From WHSM01 sp050701635 (GTDB lineage: Bacteria > Actinomycetota > Actinomycetes > Mycobacteriales > Micromonosporaceae): DNA of 17,534 bases. The stretch is taken from the NCBI GenBank assembly GCA_050701635.1, contig JBOGDF010000077.1, positions 1 to 17,534 of the forward strand. Direction: 5' to 3'. Position numbers and translations under genes: made by a program. Shown here piece by piece: positions 8,439-14,313 of the stretch; position 1 is the stretch's first letter; each line of letters opens with the position of its first letter. The notes beneath the pieces were generated by a model, which was not told the origin of the DNA, ran no database searches, and saw only the letters and a program-made list of their open reading frames with translations.

Positions 8439-8466
8439 AAGCTCGAGCCGCGACGGGCTCGAGCTT
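8439..8466 (+). terminator. Terminator hairpin after the 479-residue unknown gene
   Basis: AAGCTCGAGCC at 8439-8449 and GGCTCGAGCTT at 8456-8466 form a perfect 11-bp stem with a 6-base loop, 27 bases after the stop codon. There is no T-run, so it may be a Rho-assisted or actinobacterial T-less terminator. The remaining bases to 8646 hold no gene that I can support. Confidence 0.65.
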
Positions 8467-8646
8467 GAGGAGGATCGGGACGCGCACGACCCGATCTGGC
8501 CATGTCTATGTCGGAAATAGCTCCAACCTTCAACGATGGACTTGGCCGAAACCGCGCGACCGGCTCGCGGCCGGCCCGGTGGTTCTGGCATCTCGATTAT
8601 CGCCCACTCCGCGCGGCCGCGCGACGATTGACACCGACCCGACAGC

Positions 8647-9981
8647 TCACCGCGCCGTGGCGAGGCCCTTCTTGGCGCGGCGGCGGGCGGCGCGGCGTTC
8701 CCGGGACAGCTCGGTGAGGTGGGCGCGGAAGTCGACCTGGATGGTGTGGCGCTTGGAGGCCACGTACCGCCGGGCCAGGGTTTTCTCGTAATCGGCGATG
8801 GAGCGGCGCATCTCCGCCTGCGACGGCAGCGCCGCCGTGCCGTCGAGCAGGTCGGCGACCCACTCGGACTGTGCCTCGGCGAGCGGCATGATCGCGCCCA
8901 GCGGCTGCACCAACCCGATGAAATACAAGCCGGGGTGTACGGGGTCGACCACCCGCCGGTAGAGCCCGATCTTGTTGTCGGTGGTGTCGATCAGCCCGTC
9001 CGGGAAGAACGGGAAGGTGATCTTGTAGCCGGTGCAGTAGATGATCGCGTCGATCTGCTCGGCGGTGCCGTCGACGAAGTGCACCTTGTCGCCGTCGAGC
9101 CGCTCGATGTTGGGCTTGACGGTGATGTCGCCGTGGCCGAGCCGGTTGAGCAGGTCGCCGGAGACGGTGGGGTGCGCGTCGAGCGGCTTGTGGTCGGGCT
9201 GGGGGAGCCCGAAGTCGGTCATCTTCCCCTGCACGACCCGCAGCGCGGCCCGGCCGAACCACTGCTGCAGCTTGTACGGCAGCCGCCCGAACGGCGTCTT
9301 CACCAGCTTGTCGAACGGCTGGCCGAACTGGTACTTCGGGATCACGTGGGCGCCGCGCCGCATCGCCAGGAAGGTGCGTTCGGAGACGTAGCTGGTCTCA
9401 ACGGCGATGTCGGCGGCGGAGTTGCCGATGCCGAGCACCAGCACCCGCTTGTCCCGGTACGGCTCGGAGGTCTTGTAGTAGTGCGAGTGCTGCTGCTCGC
9501 CGGTGAACGTGTCGGCGCCCGGGAACTCCGGCTCGGGCCAGCGCGCGTCCCAGTGGTGCCCGTTGGCGAGCAGCACGGCGCGGTAGGTGCCTGTGGTCTC
9601 CTGACCGCTGTCCCGGTGCTTCGTGGTGACCTCCCAGGCGCCGTTTTTTGGCGACACCCGGGTCACCTCGGTACGGAAGGTGATCGTCTCCCGCAGCCCG
9701 AAGTGGTCCACGTAGTCGTCGAAGTACGCCGCGATCTGGTAGTGGCTGGGGAAGTCGGGAAGGCTCTTCGGCATCGGGTACGAGGCGTACTCCATGACGT
9801 CGCGGCAGGTGTTGATGTGCAGCGACCGGTACGCCGAGGACATCTGGTTGTCGTTCAGGTAGCGCCAGTTGCCACCCACCTCGGAGCCGGCCTCGAAGCA
9901 GTCGTAGTCGATGCCCCGCGCCTTCAGCACCTGGCAGGACGCGATGCCGGAGGATCCGGCTCCGATGATGCAGACCTTCAT
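8647..9981 (-). CDS. FAD-dependent monooxygenase (FMO/Baeyer-Villiger type)
   Basis: The 444-residue protein is a class B flavoprotein monooxygenase, using FAD, NADPH and O2 to oxygenate a soft nucleophile or a ketone. The FAD fingerprint GAGSSG is at 7-12, with Glu30 and GGNW at 36-39. FTGEQQHSHYYK at 159-170 matches the class motif FxGxxxHxxxY. The NADPH site GIGNSA is at 184-189, and CTGYKITFPF at 316-325 is the ATGY-like segment. Length is typical of FMOs and shorter than most Baeyer-Villiger enzymes. The last 20 residues are very basic (RERRAARRRAKKG), an unusual tail. GGAGGG lies just before the ATG. It is divergent from a TetR gene, which probably regulates it. The substrate is unknown. 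Confidence 0.9.
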   Translation of the reverse strand: MKVCIIGAGSSGIASCQVLKARGIDYDCFEAGSEVGGNWRYLNDNQMSSAYRSLHINTCRDVMEYASYPMPKSLPDFPSHYQIAAYFDDYVDHFGLRETITFRTEVTRVSPKNGAWEVTTKHRDSGQETTGTYRAVLLANGHHWDARWPEPEFPGADTFTGEQQHSHYYKTSEPYRDKRVLVLGIGNSAADIAVETSYVSERTFLAMRRGAHVIPKYQFGQPFDKLVKTPFGRLPYKLQQWFGRAALRVVQGKMTDFGLPQPDHKPLDAHPTVSGDLLNRLGHGDITVKPNIERLDGDKVHFVDGTAEQIDAIIYCTGYKITFPFFPDGLIDTTDNKIGLYRRVVDPVHPGLYFIGLVQPLGAIMPLAEAQSEWVADLLDGTAALPSQAEMRRSIADYEKTLARRYVASKRHTIQVDFRAHLTELSRERRAARRRAKKGLATAR

Positions 9982-9991
9982 GCGCCCTCCA

Positions 9992-10011
9992 ATATGACCA
10001 CCTGGTCATAT
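9992..10011. promoter_or_regulatory. Palindromic operator between the monooxygenase and TetR genes
   Basis: ATATGACCA (9992-10000) and TGGTCATAT (10003-10011) are perfect reverse complements with a CC spacer. A 9+2+9 palindrome in a 70-base divergent intergenic region next to a tetR gene is the usual form of a TetR-family operator. It begins 10 bases upstream of the monooxygenase ATG, so bound repressor would block that gene and probably the regulator as well. Confidence 0.8.
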
Positions 10012-10051
10012 AAGATTGACCCAGCTCATCGGAGGATGTCAAGGGAGCGCG

Positions 10052-10732
10052 ATGCCGACCCGTACCTGGGAGAACCTGGATCCGGCCCGCCGGGAGCGGG
10101 TGGTGACCGCCGCGATGGCCGAATTCGGCCGGCACGGCTACTCCGGCGGCAGCCTCAACGTGATCGCCCGCGAGGCCGGCGTCGCGAAGGGCTCGCTGTT
10201 CCAGTACTTCGCCGACAAGTCCGACCTGTATGCCCACATCGCGGAGCAGTCCGGCCTGCGGGTCTACCGCGACCTGGCCCATCTGGTGGTACGCCCTTCC
10301 GGCAAGCCGCTGTTCGACCACCTGCTCGACGCGCTCTGCGGCTGGGTCGACTACTTCGCCGGCCACCCCCTCGAGCGCGGCATCACCATCGCCACCAACC
10401 TGGAGCTGGATCCCGCCGCCCGCGAGGCGGTGCGCGGCCCGATCAACCGGATCTACGTCGAGGCGATCGGCCCGATGCTGATGGACGCCCGGGAGCGCGG
10501 CGAGCTGCGCCAAGACGCCGACCTCGACGCCCTGATCGCGCTGATCGTGATGCTGCTGCAGCACCTCGCGATGGCCCCGTTCACCCCCGGACTCGACCCC
10601 ATCCTCGACCTGTGCGGGACCGACCCCGCCCAGCTCCGCGAGCCGATCAGCCGCCTGCTCCGCCCCCTGTACGCCGGCTTCGCCGTGGCGACCCCCGCCT
10701 CCGACGCGCTCCCTGCGCCCCGGGACATCTGA
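10052..10732 (+). CDS. TetR/AcrR family transcriptional regulator
   Basis: From the ATG at 10052 this 226-residue protein has an N-terminal helix-turn-helix DNA-binding domain at about 15-60. GSLNVIAREAGVAKGSLFQYFADKSDLY carries the recognition helix and the invariant YF-x-x-K of the TetR family. The remainder is an all-helical ligand-binding and dimerisation domain with no assignable ligand. The start was chosen because AAGGGAG (10041-10047) lies four bases upstream and the in-frame GTG-type start at 10016 lies almost on the operator. It is divergent from the monooxygenase, and the palindrome between them is its likely binding site, suggesting autoregulated control of a catabolic or detoxifying oxygenation. 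Confidence 0.92.
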   Translation: MPTRTWENLDPARRERVVTAAMAEFGRHGYSGGSLNVIAREAGVAKGSLFQYFADKSDLYAHIAEQSGLRVYRDLAHLVVRPSGKPLFDHLLDALCGWVDYFAGHPLERGITIATNLELDPAAREAVRGPINRIYVEAIGPMLMDARERGELRQDADLDALIALIVMLLQHLAMAPFTPGLDPILDLCGTDPAQLREPISRLLRPLYAGFAVATPASDALPAPRDI

Positions 10733-10763
10733 CGCCACCGGTGCGGCGGGCCGACTGACGCTC

Positions 10764-10769
10764 TACGAT
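10764..10769 (+). promoter_or_regulatory. Candidate -10 element of the prepilin peptidase gene
   Basis: TACGAT fits TANNNT and ends six bases before the ATG at 10776, again the geometry of a leaderless transcript. No ribosome binding site lies between. No convincing -35 is seen. Confidence 0.4.
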
Positions 10770-10775
10770 CCGGCG

Positions 10776-11495
10776 ATGATCGCTGTCGCGGTCGGCTGCG
10801 GTGTCGCCGGCGCTGCTCTGGGGTGGTTGCTGGCGCGGCCGGCGTACCGGTTGTCGGTGGAGATGGACGATCCGGTGCGTACGGCGTGCGAGGACTGCGA
10901 CGCACCGCTGGGCTGGCTGGCGGTACGCGGCTGCCCCGGATGCGGGCGCCGGCTCGGGCCGCCGGCGTGGTCGATGGCGATCGTCGCCGGGGTGGTCTGC
11001 GCCGGCATCGGCTGGCGGTTCGGGGTCGCCTGGGAGCTGGTGCCGTATCTCGGGTTGGCGCTGCTCGGCGTACTCCTAGGAGCGGTTGATCTGGCTTGTC
11101 TGCGGTTGCCGGATGTGCTGGTCAAGCCAGGGTTCGCGGTCGGGGCGGGGTTGCTGGCCGGGGTTGCGCTGATCGAGGACGCGTGGCCGTCGCTGCTGCG
11201 GGCGGCAATCGCGGCGGCGGTGCTGTACGCGGTCTACTTCGTGCTCGCGCTGGTCCCCGGCGGCGCCCTCGGGTACGGCGATGTGAAGCTCGCCGGCCTG
11301 CTCGGGCTGTTCCTCGGCTGGCTCGGCTGGGGCGAGGTGCTGGCGGGCGCGCTGCTGCCGTTCCTGCTCAACGGCGTGGTCGCCGCCGCGCTGCTGGTGA
11401 CCCGCCGGGTGGGCCGCAAGACGCTCGTCCCGTACGGCCCCGCCATGCTCGCCGGCACCTGGCTCGCCATCGTCGCCCTGCCGCTGCTCCGGTAG
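10776..11495 (+). CDS. Prepilin peptidase (A24 family, TadV/PilD type)
   Basis: The 239-residue membrane aspartic peptidase removes leader peptides from type IV and Flp prepilins at the inner face of the membrane. The two catalytic aspartates are visible: Asp105 in VDLACLRLPD and Asp169 in the signature GYGDVK (166-171). Two CxxC pairs (Cys38/41 and Cys53/56) form the zinc-binding cytoplasmic loop found in the longer PilD-like members. VPYGPAM at 218-224 matches the conserved PFGPxL-type segment. About seven hydrophobic segments are present. The N-terminal methyltransferase-like part is short. It lies upstream of the Flp/Tad operon and is the obvious candidate to process its pilins, although a chitinase gene stands between them. 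Confidence 0.9.
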   Translation: MIAVAVGCGVAGAALGWLLARPAYRLSVEMDDPVRTACEDCDAPLGWLAVRGCPGCGRRLGPPAWSMAIVAGVVCAGIGWRFGVAWELVPYLGLALLGVLLGAVDLACLRLPDVLVKPGFAVGAGLLAGVALIEDAWPSLLRAAIAAAVLYAVYFVLALVPGGALGYGDVKLAGLLGLFLGWLGWGEVLAGALLPFLLNGVVAAALLVTRRVGRKTLVPYGPAMLAGTWLAIVALPLLR

Positions 11496-11511
11496 CGGTC
11501 CCGTCCCCGAC

Positions 11512-11525
11512 TGAGAGCGCTTCCA
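11512..11525 (+). promoter_or_regulatory. LacI/CebR-like operator upstream of the chitinase
   Basis: TGAGAGCGCTTCCA is an imperfect palindrome centred on AGCGCT. It matches the 14-bp actinomycete CebR box TGGGAGCGCTCCCA at 12 of 14 positions. It lies 30 bases upstream of the chitinase -35 element. Control by a LacI-family sugar regulator is inferred. Confidence 0.45.
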
Positions 11526-11554
11526 CGCGAATCAGACTCACGTACGGGCAACCG

Positions 11555-11584
11555 TTGACACCGATTTGTCCGCGGCGGTACGGT
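11555..11584 (+). promoter_or_regulatory. Chitinase promoter (-35 TTGACA, -10 TACGGT)
   Basis: A perfect TTGACA (11555-11560) is separated by 18 bases from TACGGT (11579-11584), a good fit to the actinobacterial vegetative promoter. Transcription would start near 11591, giving a leader of about 53 bases. Confidence 0.65.
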
Positions 11585-11596
11585 CAGCGGCAACTC

Positions 11597-11619
11597 ATTA
11601 GTAAACAAGGTTTGCTAAT
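11597..11619. promoter_or_regulatory. Inverted repeat in the chitinase leader, probable operator
   Basis: ATTAGTAAAC (11597-11606) and GTTTGCTAAT (11610-11619) pair with one mismatch around AAG. The A+T-rich palindrome sits just after the predicted transcription start, an ideal place for repressor binding. It recalls TTAG-type palindromes before actinobacterial glycoside hydrolase genes, but the regulator cannot be named. Confidence 0.55.
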
Positions 11620-11643
11620 GGTTCGCCTGCCTGGGGAGGCACC

Positions 11644-13017
11644 GTGCGTATCTACAAACACCTACTCGCCGCGGTCGGCGCGGCCGTGCTCGTGGCGGGC
11701 GGCATCGTCGCCGCCGGCGCGCCCGCGTACGCCGCCACCGGACAGATCACCGGCCTCGCCGGCAAGTGCGTCGACGTCGCCGCCGCCAACACCGCCGACG
11801 GCACCCGGGTGCAGCTCTACACCTGCAACGGCACCAACGCCCAGCAGTGGACCCCGAACGCCGACGGCACGATCCGGGCGCTCGGCAAGTGCCTCGACGT
11901 GTCGGGCGGCTCCCTCGCCGACGGCGCCCGGGTGCAGCTGTGGACGTGCAACGGCACCGGCGCGCAGCGCTGGACGTACACCTCGGCCAAAGAACTTCGG
12001 AATCCGCAATCCGGCAAGTGCCTGGACGTGACCGGAAACAATTCCGCCAACGGCACTCCACTGCAGACCTGGGGTTGCCACGGCGGCGCCAACCAGAAAT
12101 GGACCATGCCGACCGGCGGCACCACGCCCAACACCCGGATGGCCGCGCCGTACCTTTACCTCGGCTGGGGCGACCCGCCGAACGTGACCACCGTGATGAA
12201 CGCGACCGGAATCAAGCAGTTCACGATGGCGTTCATGCTCTCCGGCGGCGGCTGCACCCCGAAGTGGGACAGCACCCGGCCACTCACCGGCGGCGTAGAT
12301 CAGCAGGTCATCAACCAGATCCGGGCGAACGGTGGCGATATCGAGATCTCGTTCGGCGGCTGGAGCGGCAACAAACTCGGCCCGAACTGCTCGTCGGCCT
12401 CGGCGCTGGCCGGTGCGTACCAGCAGGTGATCAACGCGTACGGCCTGAAGTACATCGACATCGACATCGAGAACACCGACGAATTCGAAAACGAAGTCGT
12501 CCAGGACCGCATCCTGGGCGCCCTGAAAATCATCAAGCAGAACAACCCAGGAATCAAAACCATCATCACCTTTGGTACGTCGACCTCCGGGCCAAGCTGG
12601 TGGGGCACCCGGCTGATCAACCGCTCGCGCGACCTCGCCGCCGGGATCGACGTGTTCACGATCATGCCGTTCGACTTCGGCTGCCCGTCGAGCACCGGAA
12701 TGTACAACTGCACGGTGTCGGCGACGGAGGGTCTGAAGAACGCGCTGAAGACGGCGTACGGGTGGACGGATTCTGTGGCGTACGCCCACATCGGGATCTC
12801 CGGAATGAACGGGCTGTCCGACCAGCAGGAGCTGACGTCGGTCTCGCACTGGACGCAGATCCGCGACTGGGCCAACTCACACCACATCGCGCGGCTGGCG
12901 TACTGGTCGGTCAACCGCGACCGCCCCTGCCCCGGCGGCGGTGTGGTCTCCAACTGCTCCGGCATCAGCCAGAACAACTGGCAGTTCACCTCGATCACCG
13001 CAGGCTTCACCGGCTAA
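11644..13017 (+). CDS. Secreted GH18 chitinase-like enzyme with N-terminal ricin-type lectin domain
   Basis: The 457-residue protein starts at GTG 11644, with GGGGAGG four bases upstream. Residues 1-30 are a signal peptide ending in AYA, so it is exported. Residues 33-155 form a beta-trefoil (CBM13/ricin B) with three repeats, each having GKC(V/L)DV and a QxW motif (QQW 67-69, QRW 108-110, QKW 151-153). The GH18 domain runs from about 165 to the end: ISFGGWSG (235-242) is the SxGG strand, IDIDIE (271-276) gives Asp272, Asp274 and the catalytic acid Glu276, and MPFDF (341-345) is the MxYD-like strand. In the DxxDxDxE motif the first Asp is replaced by Lys269. The likely role is hydrolysis of chitin or related GlcNAc polymers outside the cell; activity on another polymer is possible. 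Confidence 0.9.
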   Translation: MRIYKHLLAAVGAAVLVAGGIVAAGAPAYAATGQITGLAGKCVDVAAANTADGTRVQLYTCNGTNAQQWTPNADGTIRALGKCLDVSGGSLADGARVQLWTCNGTGAQRWTYTSAKELRNPQSGKCLDVTGNNSANGTPLQTWGCHGGANQKWTMPTGGTTPNTRMAAPYLYLGWGDPPNVTTVMNATGIKQFTMAFMLSGGGCTPKWDSTRPLTGGVDQQVINQIRANGGDIEISFGGWSGNKLGPNCSSASALAGAYQQVINAYGLKYIDIDIENTDEFENEVVQDRILGALKIIKQNNPGIKTIITFGTSTSGPSWWGTRLINRSRDLAAGIDVFTIMPFDFGCPSSTGMYNCTVSATEGLKNALKTAYGWTDSVAYAHIGISGMNGLSDQQELTSVSHWTQIRDWANSHHIARLAYWSVNRDRPCPGGGVVSNCSGISQNNWQFTSITAGFTG

Positions 13018-13036
13018 CGCTTCCTGCCCTCCCGCC

Positions 13037-13075
13037 GGCCGCCGGCCGCCCCCATCCCGGGGCGCGCCGGCGGCC
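13037..13075 (+). terminator. Strong terminator hairpin after the chitinase
   Basis: GGCCGCCGGC (13037-13046) pairs perfectly with GCCGGCGGCC (13066-13075), and the inner CGCCCC/GGGGCG extends the stem. It begins 19 bases after the stop and is followed by the short pyrimidine run CTTCTTC. Confidence 0.8.
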
Positions 13076-13482
13076 CTTCTTCGTACCGGCGACGGTCAAC
13101 GGTTTTGTGGTCATATTGCTGGCTCACGTCAACGGAGACAGCAGTATGACCGCAAACCTCTCCGGTGAATCGTCAGGAAGGCGACAGGCGGGTGCTGTCG
13201 GTCGGCTGACACGTGGATTCGCGGGCTGCGTACTCCCGATGCGAAGTGACCTGCGGGTAACGCGGACGGTGGTGTCCAATTCGGACAGTGGGGCTCGGGT
13301 AATCGGGGGACACGTATGACGCGCGCTGTCGGGCGTTCGGAGGACATGTCGACCGGAGGCACGAGCGAACGCCGGCCGCTTGACCGTGTGTGCGCTGCGC
13401 CACGGCGCCGCAGGCTTACCTCGTCCGAAGCAACCGCCGGGCCAATCGCCGCGGTGGGGATTTCAACCCGGAGGTAATCCTC
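13076..13482. other. Long leader region before the Tad operon
   Basis: About 400 bases lie between the chitinase terminator and flp. They hold a long inverted repeat (13101-13158), a short stem GTCC-AATTC-GGAC (13274-13286), and two copies of CGGGTAA 42 bases apart (13254-13260 and 13296-13302). Two short open frames (13146-13319 and 13316-13477) overlap at ATGA, but their third codon positions lack the strong G+C bias of real genes here, so I do not call them. The flp promoter must lie in this stretch; no consensus -35/-10 pair stands out, so an alternative sigma factor is possible. Confidence 0.45.
13101..13158. repeat. Long inverted repeat upstream of the Tad operon
   Basis: TTGTGGTCATATTGCTG (ending at 13121) pairs with CAGCAGTATGACCGCAA (from 13139) across a 17-base loop, and GGTTT/AAACC extends the arms after a one-base bulge. 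The two mismatches become G-U pairs in plus-strand RNA, which suggests selection for an RNA hairpin. A protein-binding site is the alternative. Confidence 0.6.
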
Positions 13483-13665
13483 ATGTTCGTCAAGCTCGTC
13501 TCGAAGATGCAGGCTCTGCGCGAGAACCGCGACCAGGGCGCCACCGCCGTCGAGTACGGCCTCATGGTCGCGCTGATCGCCGTAGCGATCATCGCCACCG
13601 TCACGCTGCTCGGCACCAACCTGAACACCCTGTTCACCTTCATCGCGGCTGAAGTCCTGCCGTAA
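13483..13665 (+). CDS. flp: Flp-type (type IVb) major pilin
   Basis: The 60-residue prepilin has a short basic leader ending ENRDQG, then ATAVEYGLMVALIAVAIIATVTLLG. Cleavage after Gly19 leaves Ala20 as the mature N-terminus and places Glu24 at +5, the hallmark of type IVb pilins, followed by a single hydrophobic helix. The mature pilin of about 41 residues would polymerise into Flp/Tad fibres used for surface attachment. The ATG at 13483 was chosen because GGAGG (13470-13474) lies eight bases upstream and longer in-frame starts lack a site. It is first in the tad operon and is followed by strong hairpins that probably separate its abundant message from the rest. Confidence 0.93.
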   Translation: MFVKLVSKMQALRENRDQGATAVEYGLMVALIAVAIIATVTLLGTNLNTLFTFIAAEVLP

Positions 13666-13674
13666 CGAAGGTCT

Positions 13675-13693
13675 TCCGGACCAACAGTCCGGA
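13675..13693 (+). other. Small stem-loop directly after flp
   Basis: TCCGGAC (13675-13681) and GTCCGGA (13687-13693) form a perfect 7-bp stem with a CAACA loop, nine bases after the flp stop. With the larger hairpin that follows it could protect the flp 3' end or help stop transcription. Confidence 0.55.
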
Positions 13694-13702
13694 CAGCGAG
13701 CC

Positions 13703-13736
13703 GGGCTCCGGTCGGTCCCCCGTCCGACCGGAGCCC
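13703..13736 (+). terminator. Intra-operon terminator/attenuator between flp and the second pilin gene
   Basis: GGGCTCCGGTCGG (13703-13715) and CCGACCGGAGCCC (13724-13736) make a perfect 13-bp G+C-rich stem with an 8-base loop, followed by CTCTCG. It lies within the operon, 36 bases before the next start codon. Partial termination here would make flp mRNA more abundant than the assembly genes. Confidence 0.75.
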
Positions 13737-13771
13737 CTCTCGATTCCAGGCGCAGAGCAGGAGGAGGAGCC

Positions 13772-13912
13772 GTGCAGGACCGTCGTGACCGCGGAGCCGT
13801 CGCCACCGAGTACGCGTTGCTCGCGGGGTTGATCGCGCTGGCCGTCATCGGCGCGGTCACCGCGCTCGGGCTGGCCGTCGTGGTGTTGTTCGACGGCGTG
13901 GTGTTCCCGTGA
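13772..13912 (+). CDS. Second, very short Flp/TadE-like pilin (46 residues)
   Basis: This small gene reads VQDRRDRGAVATEYALLAGL, continues as one hydrophobic helix, and ends LFDGVVFP. It has a charged seven-residue leader plus Gly8, a prepilin peptidase site (G8/A9) and Glu13-Tyr14 at +5/+6, so it is a type IVb pilin-like peptide. The hydrophobic part is about 30 residues and there is no globular domain. Start evidence is strong: GGAGGAGGAG lies immediately upstream of the GTG, and the stop TGA overlaps the GTG start of tadE by four bases (GTGA), indicating translational coupling. It could be a minor pilin, a second pilin subunit or a priming subunit. It is shorter than most annotated Flp proteins. 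Confidence 0.85.
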   Translation: MQDRRDRGAVATEYALLAGLIALAVIGAVTALGLAVVVLFDGVVFP

Positions 13913-14313
13913 ACCGCCCGGGCCGCCGGCGCGCCGCCGACCGGGATCGTGGAGCGGCTGCCGTGGAGTTGGCGCTCGTACTCCCGATTCTGCTTCTTAT
14001 CGTTTTCGGGATCGTTGACTTCGGGCGGATGCTCAACGCCCAGATCGCACTCACCGAAGCGGCCCGCGAGGGAGCCCGTGCCGAGGCGCTGGGCGCCGAC
14101 CCGGACAGCCGGGTCGAGGCGGCCGCCGGTTACCTCGACGGCGGCGTCGCCGCCACCGTCGAGACCGGATGCCCGGGGACCGACGCGGTCGTACGGGTGG
14201 ACCACACCTTCACGTTCATCACGCCGATCGGCCCGTTCCTGGAGCTGTACGGCGGCGGCATGGACGGCAGCGTACCGATGCAAGGCAGAGGGGTTATGCC
14301 GTGTTTCGAATGA
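13909..14313 (+). CDS. tadE: TadE-like pseudopilin
   Basis: The 134-residue protein has a basic leader (NRPGRRRAADRDRG), then AAAVELALVLPILLLIVFGIVDFGR, the classic TadE N-terminus with a prepilin peptidase site at G15/A16 and Glu20 at +5. A soluble domain of about 90 residues with two cysteines (in TGCPGTD and at the end, MPCFE) follows. TadE proteins are minor pseudopilins needed for Flp pilus assembly. The GTG start overlaps the stop of the preceding mini-pilin gene by four bases, and its own stop lies within the start region of the tadG-like gene, so translation is coupled along the operon. Confidence 0.9.
   Translation: MNRPGRRRAADRDRGAAAVELALVLPILLLIVFGIVDFGRMLNAQIALTEAAREGARAEALGADPDSRVEAAAGYLDGGVAATVETGCPGTDAVVRVDHTFTFITPIGPFLELYGGGMDGSVPMQGRGVMPCFE

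Noticed and set aside
8502..8717. A 71-codon plus-strand frame after the unknown gene
   Set aside because: It has no ribosome site, atypical codon positions, and its second half overlaps the 3' end of the monooxygenase gene.
13146..13319. A 57-codon frame upstream of flp with a possible GGAG site, overlapping a second 53-codon frame (13316-13477) by ATGA
   Set aside because: Third codon positions are only about 55-70% G or C, far below the real genes here. The peptides have no recognisable motif, and the second runs into the flp ribosome site. The overlap is probably chance.
13129..14283. A 384-codon minus-strand frame opposite flp and tadE
   Set aside because: It is the shadow of well-supported plus-strand pilus genes, crosses their hairpins and intergenic regions, and its translation is low-complexity and arginine-rich.
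14169..14300. A longer N-terminus for the tadG-like protein starting at 14169
   Set aside because: The extra 44 residues lie wholly inside tadE in another frame and are arginine/histidine-rich. A ribosome site and the family N-terminus support 14301.
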